This document shows positions 10,931-23,770 of a stretch of DNA of 64,000 bases, one piece after another. The notes under the pieces were generated by a model. That model saw nothing but the letters and a program-made list of their open reading frames with translations. It did not search any database and was not told the origin of the DNA. Positions within the stretch are counted from its first letter, which is position 1. Each line of letters begins with the position of its first letter. Source of the DNA: Cannabis sativa (taxonomy: Eukaryota; Streptophyta; Magnoliopsida; Rosales; Cannabaceae); assembly GCF_029168945.1 (NCBI RefSeq), contig NC_083601.1, positions 31,857,660 through 31,921,659 of the forward strand. Direction: 5' to 3'. The translations under genes and the position numbers were made by a program.

Positions 10931-12031
10931 CCATAGTTAGTCTGGAGAGCATGGTTTAGTACACAAACAATCACTGAAACAGTAAAATTGAATGAAATTG
11001 ACAAAAGTCCTTAAATTTAACAATCTCAATAGTTCAGGGGGAATTTTTAACGGCAAAAAAAGTTCAGGGGGCACGATTTACCATATGTCAAAGTTTAAGG
11101 AGAAAAATTACTAATTAGCCTTTTATTAAATATTGTGTTGGGTCTTACACACGTACCCCCTATTAGTTTATAAGAGGAAATTACATTCTATACCCTTTTT
11201 ATATTGTTCTCTTTTATTTTTACCTTCTTTTTTAAAGTATATCATTTTTACCTCTTTTTTTAAACATTGTACTAATTTTGCCCCTGTCACTTCAAGATAC
11301 TCTCCATGTGACTCTCTTATGTTAGGGTATTTTGGGTACAATACATATAAAAAGAGGTATGTTTCAATTAAATATAAAATTAAAGGTAAATTTGATTAAT
11401 TGATTAATAAAAGTGGTATTTTTTTAACTTACCCTTATTTATAGGGTCTTTTTCCAAGCTCTTATAGAAGAAGAAATGTCCTCTAAATATATATATGTAT
11501 GCTTCTTCTTATACCTGCAGTTGAATCACTAACTAAGTATATATATTAATCAATAGAAGTAGAATTGAATGAGAAAATACAATTGTCCAACTCATCCCTG
11601 CGTGTACATAGATCTATATGAACAAAAGTAATTTGAATGTGGGTTCGATCGAGAGAGTACTTGATTACTATGTATAAAATGTTTATTCTTCATATGTCAT
11701 GTACTTTACAGGGCACATATAGCTCATAGGCAGTGCCAAGTCTTATTCCTTTTGATTTTTCTTTTCTATATCGATCATTTTTCCTCTTTGGTGGGGATAT
11801 AAATTTATATTTATAAATCTCAGTTTTGATCGACAGAAAAGCTAGTAATTGGACACACATAACTGTCATGAATTATAATATAATCGCAAAGCTTAATTAA
11901 CTTCTTTATGAGAAACTTTCGAATAAGTCCATGTGTGATGATTTTATTAATCCTCCAATTTGGTTACCAAAATAAGATATAAGAAATTATCACCATTGCA
12001 CACTCATCCTTTCTTTATATATATTATGTAT
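10931..12031. other. AT-rich intergenic sequence
   Basis: No gene recognised. The segment about 11025-11110 (two AGTTCAGGGGG phrases) resembles a transposon terminus but no partner was found. Confidence 0.45.
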
Positions 12032-12039
12032 ATAGTGCA

Positions 12040-12234
12040 CAGGCCCGACCCTGGGCATAGGCAGGTTAGGCCTGTGCCTAGGGCCCACCTATCCCAAGGG
12101 CCCAAAAAAAATATTTACCTTTTAAAATTATACTATTTTTTTTACTGATTTTGAAAAATACCATATTTTTTTCTAAATAAGGGCCCAAAATAATTTTTTT
12201 TACTATGGCCCACTAAAAGTCAGGGCCGGCCCTG
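12040..12234. mobile_element. hAT-type MITE, 195 bp
   Basis: The ends are CAGGCCCGACCCTG and, at the right, CAGGGCCGGCCCTG (imperfect terminal inverted repeats). It is flanked by an exact 8-bp target duplication, ATAGTGCA, at 12032-12039 and 12235-12242. The 8-bp duplication and CAGG-type terminus are those of hAT elements. The interior is AT-rich and non-coding. Confidence 0.9.
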
Positions 12235-12242
12235 ATAGTGCA

Positions 12243-13201
12243 TATAAGTGTCGTGTAAAATCTATTTAATCAGTCTCTTTTATTGTCTTTGTATTATTTT
12301 TACAATTGAGCTATATATAACTTGATTTATCTTTCATTATTGATATATAAAATCTCTAATATAACACGTAGATATTAACTTGACATTTAACGGTGAGGTA
12401 CACACAAAAATTAAACTTAGAGATTAATACTGTCAAAAATTAAACTTAAATATTTGTTTGTGACTAGAAGTTAATAAACTTAAATATTTACACTGTAAAC
12501 TACCTTAAAAAATTAATATTTAGAGAATTGTTAATAGAAAATAATAACAATGATTAGCCAATGTAAAATTTTTATTTATTAAGAAAGTTATTGAGCTAAC
12601 TCAAGCTAACAAAACCAACTTATTAAAATTGTTCTTACTTTATTAAGTGAATACATATGATCAGCCAATATAGAATTTTAATATGCCCCTCACGCACAAT
12701 GTGTACAATGCAAAACAATTGTGGACTACAAATCAATATTAGGGCATCCAATATTGTAAAACTAAGTTTGTTCTCACATAATATTAAGAAAGTTATTAAA
12801 TGTAACTCAACCTAACAAAATTAATGATCTCACCTTATTTTGTAAGCCTAATAAGCCTACAGTACACTTTTTAATTGTTCTACTATTTAACTATTTTTTT
12901 GGCATCATTAGGATTAGGAGAATGTTTAGTTTATTTTTTATTTAAAATTGTGAAAGTTATAATTATTTAAGATTATTAATTCATAATTTTTTTGAAAAAA
13001 TTAAATAGTTTATACTTCATACTTCATAGTACTGAAAATTAAGTTAAAACACTTATTTACAAATCACGTGTGTAACAAAATATTTAAATTTAATTTTTAA
13101 CATAAAAAATTAGTATATAATAAAATAATTACGTGTGCAACAAAGTATTAAAATTATATTTTTCGAGATTGTAAACTTTTGAAATTTTTCAAAAATTTAT
13201 A
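12243..13201. other. AT-rich intergenic sequence
   Basis: No gene or named repeat seen. Near 12580-12670 and 12770-12840 the phrases AAGAAAGTTATT and CTAACAAAA recur, which suggests an old duplication. Confidence 0.45.
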
Positions 13202-13209
13202 GTTAAACC

Positions 13210-13392
13210 CAAGGCCGACCCTAAGTATAGGCGGGCTAGGCCAGCGCTTAGGGCTCAGTCATTTTAGGGGCCCAAATAAAAAAAAAATACATTTTAAAAA
13301 AAAATACATATTTTTTAATAATTTTTAAAAATATTATTTATCGAGCCTAAATTTTTGTTTTTGCCTATGACTCATTTCAACTCAGGGCCAAG
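13210..13392. mobile_element. hAT-type MITE, second copy, 183 bp
   Basis: Same family as 12040-12234 (CCGACCCT..., AGGCGGGCTAGGCC, ...GGGCCCAAA, ...CTCAGGGCCAAG). It is flanked by an exact 8-bp duplication GTTAAACC at 13202-13209 and 13393-13400. It has diverged more than the first copy. Confidence 0.88.
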
Positions 13393-13400
13393 GTTAAACC

Positions 13401-15432
13401 TAAATATGTAATGTATATGAAAAAAAAATTAAACTAAAATCTTGTTGGATGTTTTGTTAGAGGGTATACCATAAATTTTTCCCTAAAATATTATAAGATA
13501 AACAAGATTTATTGAAGTTAATATATCAATTTTTTTTTAATTAAGCATTTATATATTACAATCTATAACCTAAACTCGAACACACTTAAACTAGTCTCAA
13601 TTGGTTTTTATTACTACCGTCAACAAAAATAGGAGTAACGTATTAGGTAACTTTTTTAATTACCTTATGAGGAGTTTTTTATTTTTACTTTGAGGGGTGT
13701 ACCAAATAGTTTGAGTTGGATAAACTTGGAAGGTTATATTATATATATATGCTATAAAGAAACACAAAAGACATAAAGCTAAAAAAGTTCTCTCTCCACC
13801 GCTTTTGTGTTGATGTGCATCATCACATTAAACATTAACACAAAAATAAATAAAACTTTTGATAAGTTCTTAAAATCATTTGTTTCTATATTTACAAACG
13901 ATCGAATAACACGATTTATAGACACTCAAATAACCCACTTTCAAACATCATTTTAGACTTGAATCTTCCATGTAAGTATATTGAAGATATTAAAGTAATT
14001 TCCCAAAATTCTTTTACTTAATCGACAACCCCTTTAACATTTACTTTGATATTCCACAAAAAGAAAAAAAACCCAAAATGTGCTCTTAGTTCTAACTTAC
14101 ATATAAGGATGGATAATCATATTCGCAGTTGGTCGGAAAGTTTTGCTCTGCTTCAATCTGTATCAATAATTCATTCTCTCATTATTGTTAGGTATGAATT
14201 TTATTTTATTTAATTTATGTGGATTGTGGAGTTTTTTAGCAAGACTGTTACATCTATATGAGTTTTATATTTATGTTTAAAGTTTTGAAGTAAAATTAAT
14301 TATACTTATAATAACATATGTACTCTTTTATTGGGTTTCACTGATCAATTTTGGAGACAGGATGTCGCCGTCATATTAAATTGATTTTAACAAATTATTA
14401 TGCTAATTTATGGGTTTGGTATTTGGTAAACATGAATCAATGACTAGTTTTATAGCTTTATTATTACTTTTTAAATACAACTTGTCTATTTTTCTTCAAT
14501 ATATTATTATATTATTAATAGACACAACTTGTTTAATTAAAGAAAATTGTGGGATTATTCTCGTTAATTAATCAAACAGTTTTCTCCTCAACCTAACATT
14601 ATAATGCATTACCTCCCTAGCTACATTATAAAGATTCTGTTTTTGCTTTGTTATTTAACATGCTCTTTGATGATGCATATATGTCTTTGTCAAAATTACA
14701 GGAAACATTTTTTTTTAACTTATAGAAAGACCCAAAAAATTCATTTCAACGAGGGGAATTTAGAAATTTAATTAAAAATAAAAATAAAAAAACATTGGAA
14801 TCTTTATCGATTTTTTCAAACCTTTTTCATATCTGGATGAGCATGAGTAGATTGCTTCTTTTCTTCTTGAAAAAGCACACTTTATAGGTTATACAATTAA
14901 GTGATCCTCTAATCTAATTTAGCAAAATATAAAATTACTGAATAAAGGCACAAAAACCTTCCAACCTTGATTAACCCTATGAATCTTTTTATTTATTTGT
15001 AAACCAAACTCGAAAGCAAAATAATAAGACTTTGTGTAGGCTAGGATATTGGAATACTTCCGTTCTTCCCATTCCGCAAAGTATCTCAATCCCAATCCGC
15101 AGCCGATTTATTAGAATAATACTCATAATAATATCAATAATATTATTAATAATAATAATTATAACTTATACCCCACCAAAAATAAAATAAAAAAGAAAAC
15201 TAAACACCAAAAAAGGGCAGCTTAGCATTTTGGATAAGTTTTTTTCTTTTTCTTTTTCTCTCTCTAAATTATTTAACTTTTTAGATCGATTTTGCTCCTT
15301 TTTTCCCTAGAATAATTAACATGCACGGTAGGAATGTGAGTGTCTGAGATAGACTGCAAGGGAGGATTAGGAAGGAAGTAGAGAGAGAGAGACATTCCCT
15401 CTCAAATCCTCTCCTCCATCTCCATTGCCAAT

Positions 15433-15434
<2 letters not shown>
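13401..15434. other. Intergenic region upstream of the pectate lyase gene
   Basis: AT-rich with no gene recognised. It contains an ATTATT-type run at 15110-15165. Confidence 0.5.

Positions 15435-15475
<41 letters not shown>
15435..15475 (+). repeat. (TC)n microsatellite in the promoter/leader of the pectate lyase gene
   Basis: About 20 uninterrupted TC units lie 360 bp before the start codon. CT-rich microsatellites are common in plant 5' leaders. A TATA-like sequence (TTATATAAACA) follows at about 15617, so whether this run is transcribed is uncertain. Confidence 0.9.
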
Positions 15476-15477
<2 letters not shown>

Positions 15478-15832
15478 TTTTCTTCTTGATAAAAACCAAA
15501 AACCCTCAAAACCCTCAATGAAAGTTAACTCAGTTCCCACTTAACCTTGTCACTATTGTTGTTTGTAATCTTATAAAATTATTATTCCATTATTTTATAT
15601 ATGATCTTGTTTTTATTATATAAACACATCACATTTTCCCAAAAAAAAATTCAGCTTCCTAAGACCTAAGTTGTTGAGCGTTGAAGAATAAAAAGAAAGA
15701 CATCTTTCAAAGAAGAACAGTGTCTTTTACGGAAGGCCAAGGGAAAAAGGAAAAGGAAAAGAAGTAGAGAACTACTTAGAAGAAGAGGGAAGAAAATAGT
15801 CCATTCTTTGCATTATTATTGTTCATTCAAGG

Positions 15833-18800
15833 ATGTTATCTACCACTTGCATTCTCTTAATATGCCTCTCGAGCTTTCTCTCTCCCATTGTCAGAGCCAC
15901 ATTAACCCTCAATCTCACCCTCCCTCACCAGCATCCTGATCCTGAAGCTGTGGTTCAAGAAGTTCAAAGGTAAAGCAAAAAATGAAAAAAAAAAAAATCC
16001 CATCTGGGTTTTACTCTTTGAACCATTTAAGTAACTGGGTCGTTTTCAATTAGGGGTTTTCCCCCATTTTTGGGATTTAATGCCACACTACCCTGTTTTA
16101 TCAACGCAATGAAGATAAATCCTCACTGGGTTTTGAGCCCTTTGAGTCTTTAGTTTGAGCTTTTTAATTCTTTAACAGAAATGAAGGAAAAAAAAACCCT
16201 TACTCTGGTTCAGCTCATTTTGCTTAGCATTATTTTCACAGTAACCAAACACGGCATTGCTCTGTTTTTATTCCTCTACAGGAGAGTTAATGCCTCAGTA
16301 TCAAGAAGACAGATGCTTTCCGTACATGAAAAGGATCAGTGCTCGACCGGAAATCCCATCGACGATTGCTGGCGCTGCAACTCAAATTGGCAAGTGAATC
16401 GCCAGAGACTCGCTGATTGTGGCATTGGGTTTGGCCAGGACGCAATGGGAGGTAAAGGCGGCCAGATCTACGTCGTAACGGACTCCTCCGACCGCGACGT
16501 GGCCCGTCCAGTCCCCGGAACGCTCCGCTACGCCGTGATCCAAACAGAGCCACTCTGGATCGTCTTCTCAGCCGATATGACCATCAAGCTCAAGCACGAG
16601 CTTATAATCAACAGCTTCAAGACCATCGACGGCCGTGGCGCCAATGTCCACATCGTCGGAAACGGTTGCCTAACCCTCCAGTCGGTCTCTAATGTCATCA
16701 TCCACAACATCCATATCCACCACTGCAAACCCTCGGGACACGCAGACATTGCCTCGAGTCCCACCCACGTCGGATGGAGAGGTGTATCGGACGGCGATGG
16801 TATCTCCATCTACAGCGCACGCAAAATCTGGATCGACCACTGCACGCTGTCTTACTGTACGGACGGTTTGATCGACGCAATAATGGGTTCGACGGGGATT
16901 ACGATCACGAACAACCATTTCTCACACCATGATGAGGTTATGCTTTTGGGCCACAACGATAACTACTTGCCAGATTCAGGTATGCAGGTTACGATTGCCT
17001 TCAACCATTTTGGGCCGGCGCTGGTGCAGCGTATGCCCAGGTGTAGACGCGGGTACATACACGTGGTCAACAACGATTTCACTCAGTGGGAGATGTATGC
17101 CATCGGCGGTAGTGCTAACCCCACCATTAACAGCCAGGGTAATCGATACATTGCCCCAGCAAACCAAAACGCCAAAGAGGTAAGATTCTTCTTTAGGGGT
17201 AGTTTCGTAATTTTCTGCTTTCTTTCTTTTTTGTTTTGGTAAAGAGGGAAATAATTAATATTACCTTTGGTGAAAATGAAAAATAAATAAACACAGGGGT
17301 TTCAGAGGTATGGGCTAATAATACTATTGCCAAAAGTGGAATAATTGTTTCATGATATTTTGTGCTTGGAAAACTTTTCTTTTGACTTCTCTTCAAATGT
17401 ACAGACATAATGGAATTGATTGCATCCCACTTGCTACGGTGGCGCGTGAATGACATAAACACGCGCCGCACACTGTTATTATGGCCAGTAGGCATCTTGT
17501 GTCACGTCATGTCTGAATTTTTCAACATGCAAAGTTATTGGACAAATTTAAGAATGGTCCTCTTTTTTTAATCCTCCAAATTCATTTCTTTATTTTCTTT
17601 TTTATTTCTGTGCTATAGATAGAGCTGTTAATTGGCGAAAAATTAAAAATTGTTCTTCCTACGAGACAAGAAAAAGTTGTTTTTTTTTTCTTTGAAAGTT
17701 TTTGCATGAACTCAACTGAAGATGAAAGAGGCAGCTGCGAAAGCGATTGTGCTTATGCATGCCAGATCAGCCACCATTAGGGTGGCAGTAATAAGTTACT
17801 GTGAATTATTGTACGCGCCTATTGTATAGGTACACGTGGACTGATGAGATTTTCTCATGTTGGTTGTTGGTTTAGGTGACGAAGCGCGTGGATACAAACG
17901 AGGGTGACTGGACTGGGTGGAACTGGAGGACAGAAGGGGACATGATGGTAAATGGAGCGTTCTTCGTGCCCTCCGGGGGAGGGCTTAGCACACAGTACGC
18001 CAAGGCCTCTAGTGTTGAGCCCAAATCAGCCGCCCTCATCGACCAGCTCACTTCCACCGCTGGCGTCTTCGGTGACCCCAGGTAACATCTTATTTAATTA
18101 CCTTTTTACCCTTTCCGACTTTTTTGTCTTTGCCTACAATAAAGTCAGTTTCAAGCTTACCTGTCACATTAACTGTCATCGCCTTTTCTTTTCTTTTTTG
18201 TTAAAGTTTTGTGATACTCTTTACTTTTTAATTTATTCTCTGGTTTTGGTATGTTTGGTTTTGGTTAATTCACACACACACAGAAAAAAAAAATTCTCCT
18301 TATTCAGGGAACGACAATTTAATAAATAGTGGGAATATGTAAATTATGTAATAGTGGGATTTGTATTCATGGGTGCACGTGATCTTGCGATGATATGGAA
18401 TCTGGCTCGCTCGAGCCAAGCAAGTAGCTTTACAGTTTTCAGTTGTCTGTCTTTCATTTTTTTATTGGCAACCCTTTTTGCCCTTTGGCAAAATTGCATC
18501 TTTTTATGACCTTGGGATTGGGTAAAGAGTATATACGTTATATACATCATAGCAGTATACATACACTCTTTTCTTCTCTTTTATGCTCGTTGGATACCCA
18601 TTAGTAATTTGTGGGGTCCAGTTGTCAGACATTTATTTGACCATATCAGTACTGAAAGCTTTACTCTACTAAATTTGTCCCATGGTATTTAAAACCCCTC
18701 TCTACCCGTTTCAGTTTATTACATTGACATTTTGATTAATTTCTCTCTAAACAAGTCATTATAATAGTTAATAGAGGTATTGAAGAAAAAGGTTGATGAT

Positions 18801-20164
18801 AATCTTGTTATGTATAATAGTCATTCTATTAATTGTTTTGATTATTCGTTGCTGAGAAAAGATTGTTTTCAAATGAGGAAGTAAATACATGTACGTGTAT
18901 TAGGGGGAAAAGTGAGAAAAAAAGGGTGCAAGTGGGACTCTATTTAATAATTTTTTGGGAGAAATTGGGGAATTTTGATATTGACTAACCATGGTTTGTT
19001 TGTATGGGGAATGTGGCTGGGTTTTTATTCTCTCTACTTGCTTTCCAGCAATGAAGAGTGGACCCCTTTGTTATTTTATCTGAAATTTTGGACCCCACTT
19101 CTGATATGATATGAACTGGACCTATACTACTAGCCACAACCACAGGGCACAGTACAGCATAAGAACCGGTGCTTCACCAAGTCCCATCTCAACTTACTTT
19201 CCTTTGCTCTTCTGTGTAGTCTTTAGTCTTTACTGCCTTTTTTCTATTCTAAGTTTTGTCCTTTCACTACTCTTTCTTGTAAATCTTTGTTCTCTCTTAC
19301 TATAATCGAGTGTAAGAGTGAGCTTTTTAAAGGGGGTCCCTAATTGGTCTGAACATGGAAAAGAGCTGTCGTTATTTTTTTCAGTCAAGATGAATTGTCC
19401 ATCAGTGGCCAAAAACGGAAGCTTTTGGCAAGACAAACGTTAAATGCACTCTATTTTAACACTTGTTTTTACTGCTACCTATTTTGATGTGTTGGGTTAA
19501 GTTTGGTGGGAGTAGTGACTATGGTTAAGGGCTGTGGATGTTCCTAATCTTATTAATATGATTTCTTCATAGGATATTTTATTATATTTTTAATGGTGGC
19601 CTAAGGCCCCCCATTTCTCTTTCTTGGAACTTGAGTTTTTTTATCAACAACTAGAGCTTACTATTTCTTGGCCCCCACAATACCAAATGTTTATGCCATA
19701 ATCAGTTTAGTTTTATTATAGTTTCGGTTGAGGAAGCCTTTAGTGTATTGATGTCACACTCTTGTACTACATCAAATCTAGTTCTTAAAAAAAATAAAGT
19801 TTATTTTGGATTTGAATATTGTTACATGACTTTTTTCTTTCGGTATTATTAAAATGTATAATGTTAACGTTATGGTAGGGACAAGAGCGTATCACTACCT
19901 GGATTCAGCGGCGGTGGGAGCATAAGTGGGGCCACAAGCAACACCGGGCATGGGACCTCCTCCACCTCCAATGGCGACGACGACTACTTCGGAATGATAT
20001 TTGGGAGTGGTTCGTCATCAGCAGCCGGCCCCATGACCCCGACCCCTTCCCCTTCTTTCTCTATCTTTTTGTCTCTTTTAATTATTTTAGTCATCTCTTT
20101 CACCACCAACTGTGGTGCTCAATTATCATTACCATTATTATTATTATCATCATCACTGTTATAG
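15833..20164 (+). CDS. Pectate lyase with C-terminal extension (PMR6/PLL13-like), 4 exons, 508 aa
   Basis: Exons are 15833-15969, 16282-17179, 17876-18081 and 19879-20164, all with GT-AG introns, and the phases close (1527 bp). The ATG at 15833 begins a hydrophobic signal peptide (L-L-I-C-L-S-S-F). A plant pectate lyase N-terminal block ([21 protein letters not shown]) and the parallel beta-helix domain follow, with the WIDH motif at W229-H232, DGLIDA, and the catalytic-arginine region RMPRCRRG at R296-G303. The enzyme cleaves de-esterified homogalacturonan in the wall by beta-elimination, with Ca2+. After the helix there is a Ser/Gly linker and a tail of about 50 residues with a hydrophobic run ([12 protein letters not shown]) like a GPI-anchor signal. 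Length and tail resemble Arabidopsis PMR6 (about 501 aa, from memory). Family certain; orthology to PMR6 inferred. Confidence 0.93.
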
Positions 20165-21650
20165 AAGGCTGAAAAAACCAAGAAACAATATTGTGTGAAA
20201 TTTCATAATTAGATGAAGATGAGTAAAGAAATCAAAAAAATGAAAAAAAGAAAGAAAATTTCGCAAATGGATTGGATTCGTTTGGGTCCCACCTTTGTTT
20301 ATATTTGGCCATTATTGTAGTTTGAAAGGCATCAAGAACATGGAGTTACATATAGCCAAAATGGACCCCTCCTTTGTAGAATCTTTAAAGATTTATTATT
20401 ATTATTATTAACTATTATAATATTTTTGTAAGTTTTTGGGTCTTTTCAAATTAGGATTCATAAAACTAATTTTGAGGGCTCTTTTTGACTTAGGAGAGTG
20501 TTTGGTGAGTTTATGGGATACAAATTAAAACCACATGCTTACACAAGCAGAAAAGTGCCGAGTGGAGTTAATATGAGTGGCTGAGTTGGCATGGTCTCTC
20601 TTTTCAAAGAGCTAATAATTCACTATTATAGTATCTATGCTATTAAGGTGCTTATAAGTGGTATCTCATATTGAATTATACCAGTAGATCTCATTTACCA
20701 TTTCTCTCTAAATAATAACAATTTTCACACAAAACCTTCTAAGATAAAAATGAATTATCATCATATTGCAAAGGAAAAGAAAAATTGATAAGGTAGTTAA
20801 CATGGCATGTCTGAGTGAATCAGCTAAAACAGCCAAGCTGTCTAACATTACGAAAAGTCTTCTAATAGCATATAGACCAACGAATGTGAGCTCCTATAGG
20901 AGTGTTAAGTAGATCGAAAGAAGACAAAATAAGAAATTATGAGTATGAGTTTGTTTAGTAGGGCCGTATTGTATTTTATATAATATTTTTTATGTAAAAT
21001 TATATGTAATTTTGACTTTTATAGATATATTATTTTTTTTGAAAATAAGAGTCATTTTATTAAATGAAAATCTCTGTTACCAAATTAGACAACAACTCAA
21101 CTGGAACAGTGTCCAAATTGAACAGGCATCAGGGTGAGATAGAGATACTTAAATATATAATATAATATTTTATTTTAATATTTATATATAATATTTTAAT
21201 ATAAATTAAAATTTATCATAAATACTATATAAAAATATAATGTATAACCTAATTTAATAATTTAAATTGTATTTTTTGCCCAATTATTAGTATCATTATT
21301 ATTCTCAAATATTTATTTTGGTTCCTAAACTTTTATTTATCTAATAGTTTGTTTGGTAAATGAAGAAAAGGTATCGTTAGAATTAGAATAAAGTAGGAAA
21401 CCATAACAACACATGTGATTATTTTGTTAGCACATAATAAATAACTATGCCTAAGATATACCAACATGCATGATCAAATATAAGAGGGAACAAGACATGG
21501 ATCTATAAGAAAAACAAAATTCCTTTTTAAAAAATAATAAATATAAGAAACACAAAAGGCACACCACAATAATTACACCGTGACTAGTGACTGGTTGTAA
21601 GATATTGCATGGCGCAAAAATTACACTGGAGAAATAATAAAACTAGGCTA
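20165..21650. other. Downstream flank of the pectate lyase gene, intergenic
   Basis: AT-rich 3' flank. A polyadenylation-like region lies near 20395-20430 (ATTATTATTAAC, TATAATATT). No gene was recognised. Confidence 0.5.
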
Positions 21651-23615
21651 ATAAATGTAACAATTTTTAATAGTTGTTGGCTGCAATTTGGTCATTCAGA
21701 AATTTCTTTGTATTATTAAATTTGTAAATTCACTAATAAAATAGCATGGAGATCAGGCTGAATTGACGACTTAAAAAACAATAAGCATCACAAGCTAAAT
21801 AATTAATCGTCTTGTTTGCTGATCGTTTAACAAAGATAATAGAAACATTGTTTAAAGAAAAAAATAAATGTTTACAATCAGAAATAATCAAGCCAAATAG
21901 AAATGACATTTAAAGAGTATGACGAATTGCGTGAACAACAACTTGATAATCAATTTCAACAACAATTTGAGAAAAAATTTAATGTTTGATCAAGCTTATT
22001 AGAATCTCTTTGACTCCCATAACTTCTGTCATAATCGGTTGTACACAAGCAAGTAACAACTTTGAATTAACTTAAGTGACATTTCTTTCATGGTCACGCG
22101 TTACCCAACTAATCTCAAAGCTATTATTCACACGAACAATAGAAGCACTCACATTATCATGTTCTCAATAGGAAAAATTCAATGCTTTGCTTGTTGCCAC
22201 TACCAACATAGGAGGAAGTAGACTCCCTTACCAGAACATCATTTCAGTGATAGGGCTGAGCATAAAATCTAAAAAATAAAAAAAACCGTTTAAACTGGCC
22301 TACCGAACACCGTTGGAATCGAAATTGACGGAACCGAAAATAAAAAAATCGCTAACGGTTAAAACTGCCATTGAATGGTCAGTTTTTTTGGTAATAAACC
22401 GACTGTTATACATATATATATTAATTTATTAAGTTTTTCTTCTTTTATGTATTGTAGTTATTAATAATATATTATTATTTTATTGATATTAAAATTAAAA
22501 GAATAAGATAATTAGTTTTTGAACAAGTAATTTATATGTTTGTAGTTATAAAATGTAAAATAATGTGTTTATAGAATAAATTGGATCATATTTTCAAGAA
22601 AAAAAAAAAGATGTTCAGTTTGGGCAGTTTGAACCGACCAAACCGAGGTTCAAAACGGTCAGTTTTAAGATAGATTCTGGATTGGTCTGTCGGTTTTTAG
22701 ATTGCACCAATTCAGACCGAAAACAAAAATTTGAATTTTTATATAGAAAAAAAAACTAACCAAATTGACTGATGCTCAACTTCTAATTAAGATAAGCAAT
22801 ACAAATGAAACAACTCCATTGGCAACAAAATTTTTTTCTTGCCAAACTAACACATTACAAGCATGCGAAAAGCCCAATAAATCATTACCACCTGACTAGC
22901 TTTGACCTTCGAGAAAACAGTCATAACATTAAAAAAATCAGGATATAGTGTCCCTAGAACCAAAGAATCAAACTGGTGCCATCAAAGTGAGACAAATGGA
23001 CATTTAACCATAATATGAATAATAAACTTGGCTCTTCCACGACACACTTGACACATCAACGGAACATTCACACTTTTCTCCAAAGTTGCGTGCATGTGGG
23101 CAAAATACCTAAGCAAGCTCTCCATAACACATGATGCACCTTTGGTGGGATTTTCAAAGTCCAAAGATTCCTCTAAAGATCATAATTATTTAGCTCACCC
23201 ACCTTCAATTTAAAATTTGAAGATACTTATAGGCATTCTTAACGCTATATATACATGAAACCTCTCTATTCCAATGTCATTGATCCTCCTCTAACCCATC
23301 ATTAAGAACAATACTTTGAATAAGCAACTTGTCCCTCTCATTAAAAAGAACAAACATACAAGTAAACATCCCAAACCTGAGAACCTGGAACCATAGACTA
23401 AGCTACCTTAATATTCTCCAAACTAGGATGAGTCGAAGCAATAAAAAGATTCTCCTCACTTGGTAACCAAGGTTGATTTAAAACATCAACCGAAGCACCA
23501 TTGACAATACTCCAATGATATCCTTCCTCTAACAAGTTTTGAGATTCCACAATAGAATGCCAAACAAAACTTAGATTATGGCCCACTATAGGCGAGAGGA
23601 AAGATCCACAAGTAG
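21650..23615 (-). pseudogene. LINE (non-LTR retrotransposon) relic, C-terminal half
   Basis: Minus-strand reading, with frame changes and stops, shows in order: the end of a LINE reverse transcriptase near 23610-23400 (SFVWHSIVESQNLL, WSIVNGASVDVLNQPWLPSE); a zf-RVT zinc finger near 23070-22980 (C-Q-V-C followed by H-x3-C); and a plant LINE RNase H domain from about 22250 to 21690 (VEIDYQVVVHAIRHTL, ISDCKHLF, FVKRSANK). The 5' part and endonuclease were not found. It is interrupted at 22252-22781 by another repeat. Not functional. Confidence 0.8.
22252..22781. mobile_element. Repeat family X, copy 1, inserted in the LINE relic
   Basis: The ends are AGGGCTGAGCAT and, inverted, ATGCTCAACT. The subterminal parts are made of ACCGAC/GTCGGTTT-like phrases in both orientations. 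The right 130 bp match, as reverse complement, the last 128 bp of this window (63873-64000). It splits the LINE frame between the zinc finger and RNase H parts. A short-TIR non-autonomous element is the simplest reading; no target duplication was identified. Confidence 0.65.
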
Positions 23616-23770
23616 GAATGTACATGTTTTTCATGGAGATGGGTCCTGCGGGGATTCCCTGCTAAATGGGAAACGGGATAGGGATAGGGATTATTTTTTG
23701 TCCTCGAATATTAAACGGGACGGGGACGGGGATGACACTTCCCGCCCCAACGAAGACCGGTTTAGTATTT
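23616..23770. repeat. GC-rich CGGGGA-type repeat fragment
   Basis: A locally G-rich stretch (GCGGGGATTCCCTGC, ACGGGACGGGGACGGGG, CCCGCCCC) abuts the LINE relic. It resembles the terminus of plant hAT-type repeats but the other end was not found. Confidence 0.35.

Noticed and set aside
10449..11004. Gly/Ser-rich minus-strand frames
   Set aside because: Translation of the ACCCGG-type minisatellite; periodic and without a start context.
16181..16281. Upstream ATG of the pectate lyase exon 2 frame at 16181
   Set aside because: It lies in intron 1; splicing from the exon at 15833 supplies a signal peptide and a perfect family N-terminus.
16287..16918. Several minus-strand frames over the pectate lyase exon
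   Set aside because: Antisense of a GC-rich coding exon; the plus-strand product has all family motifs.
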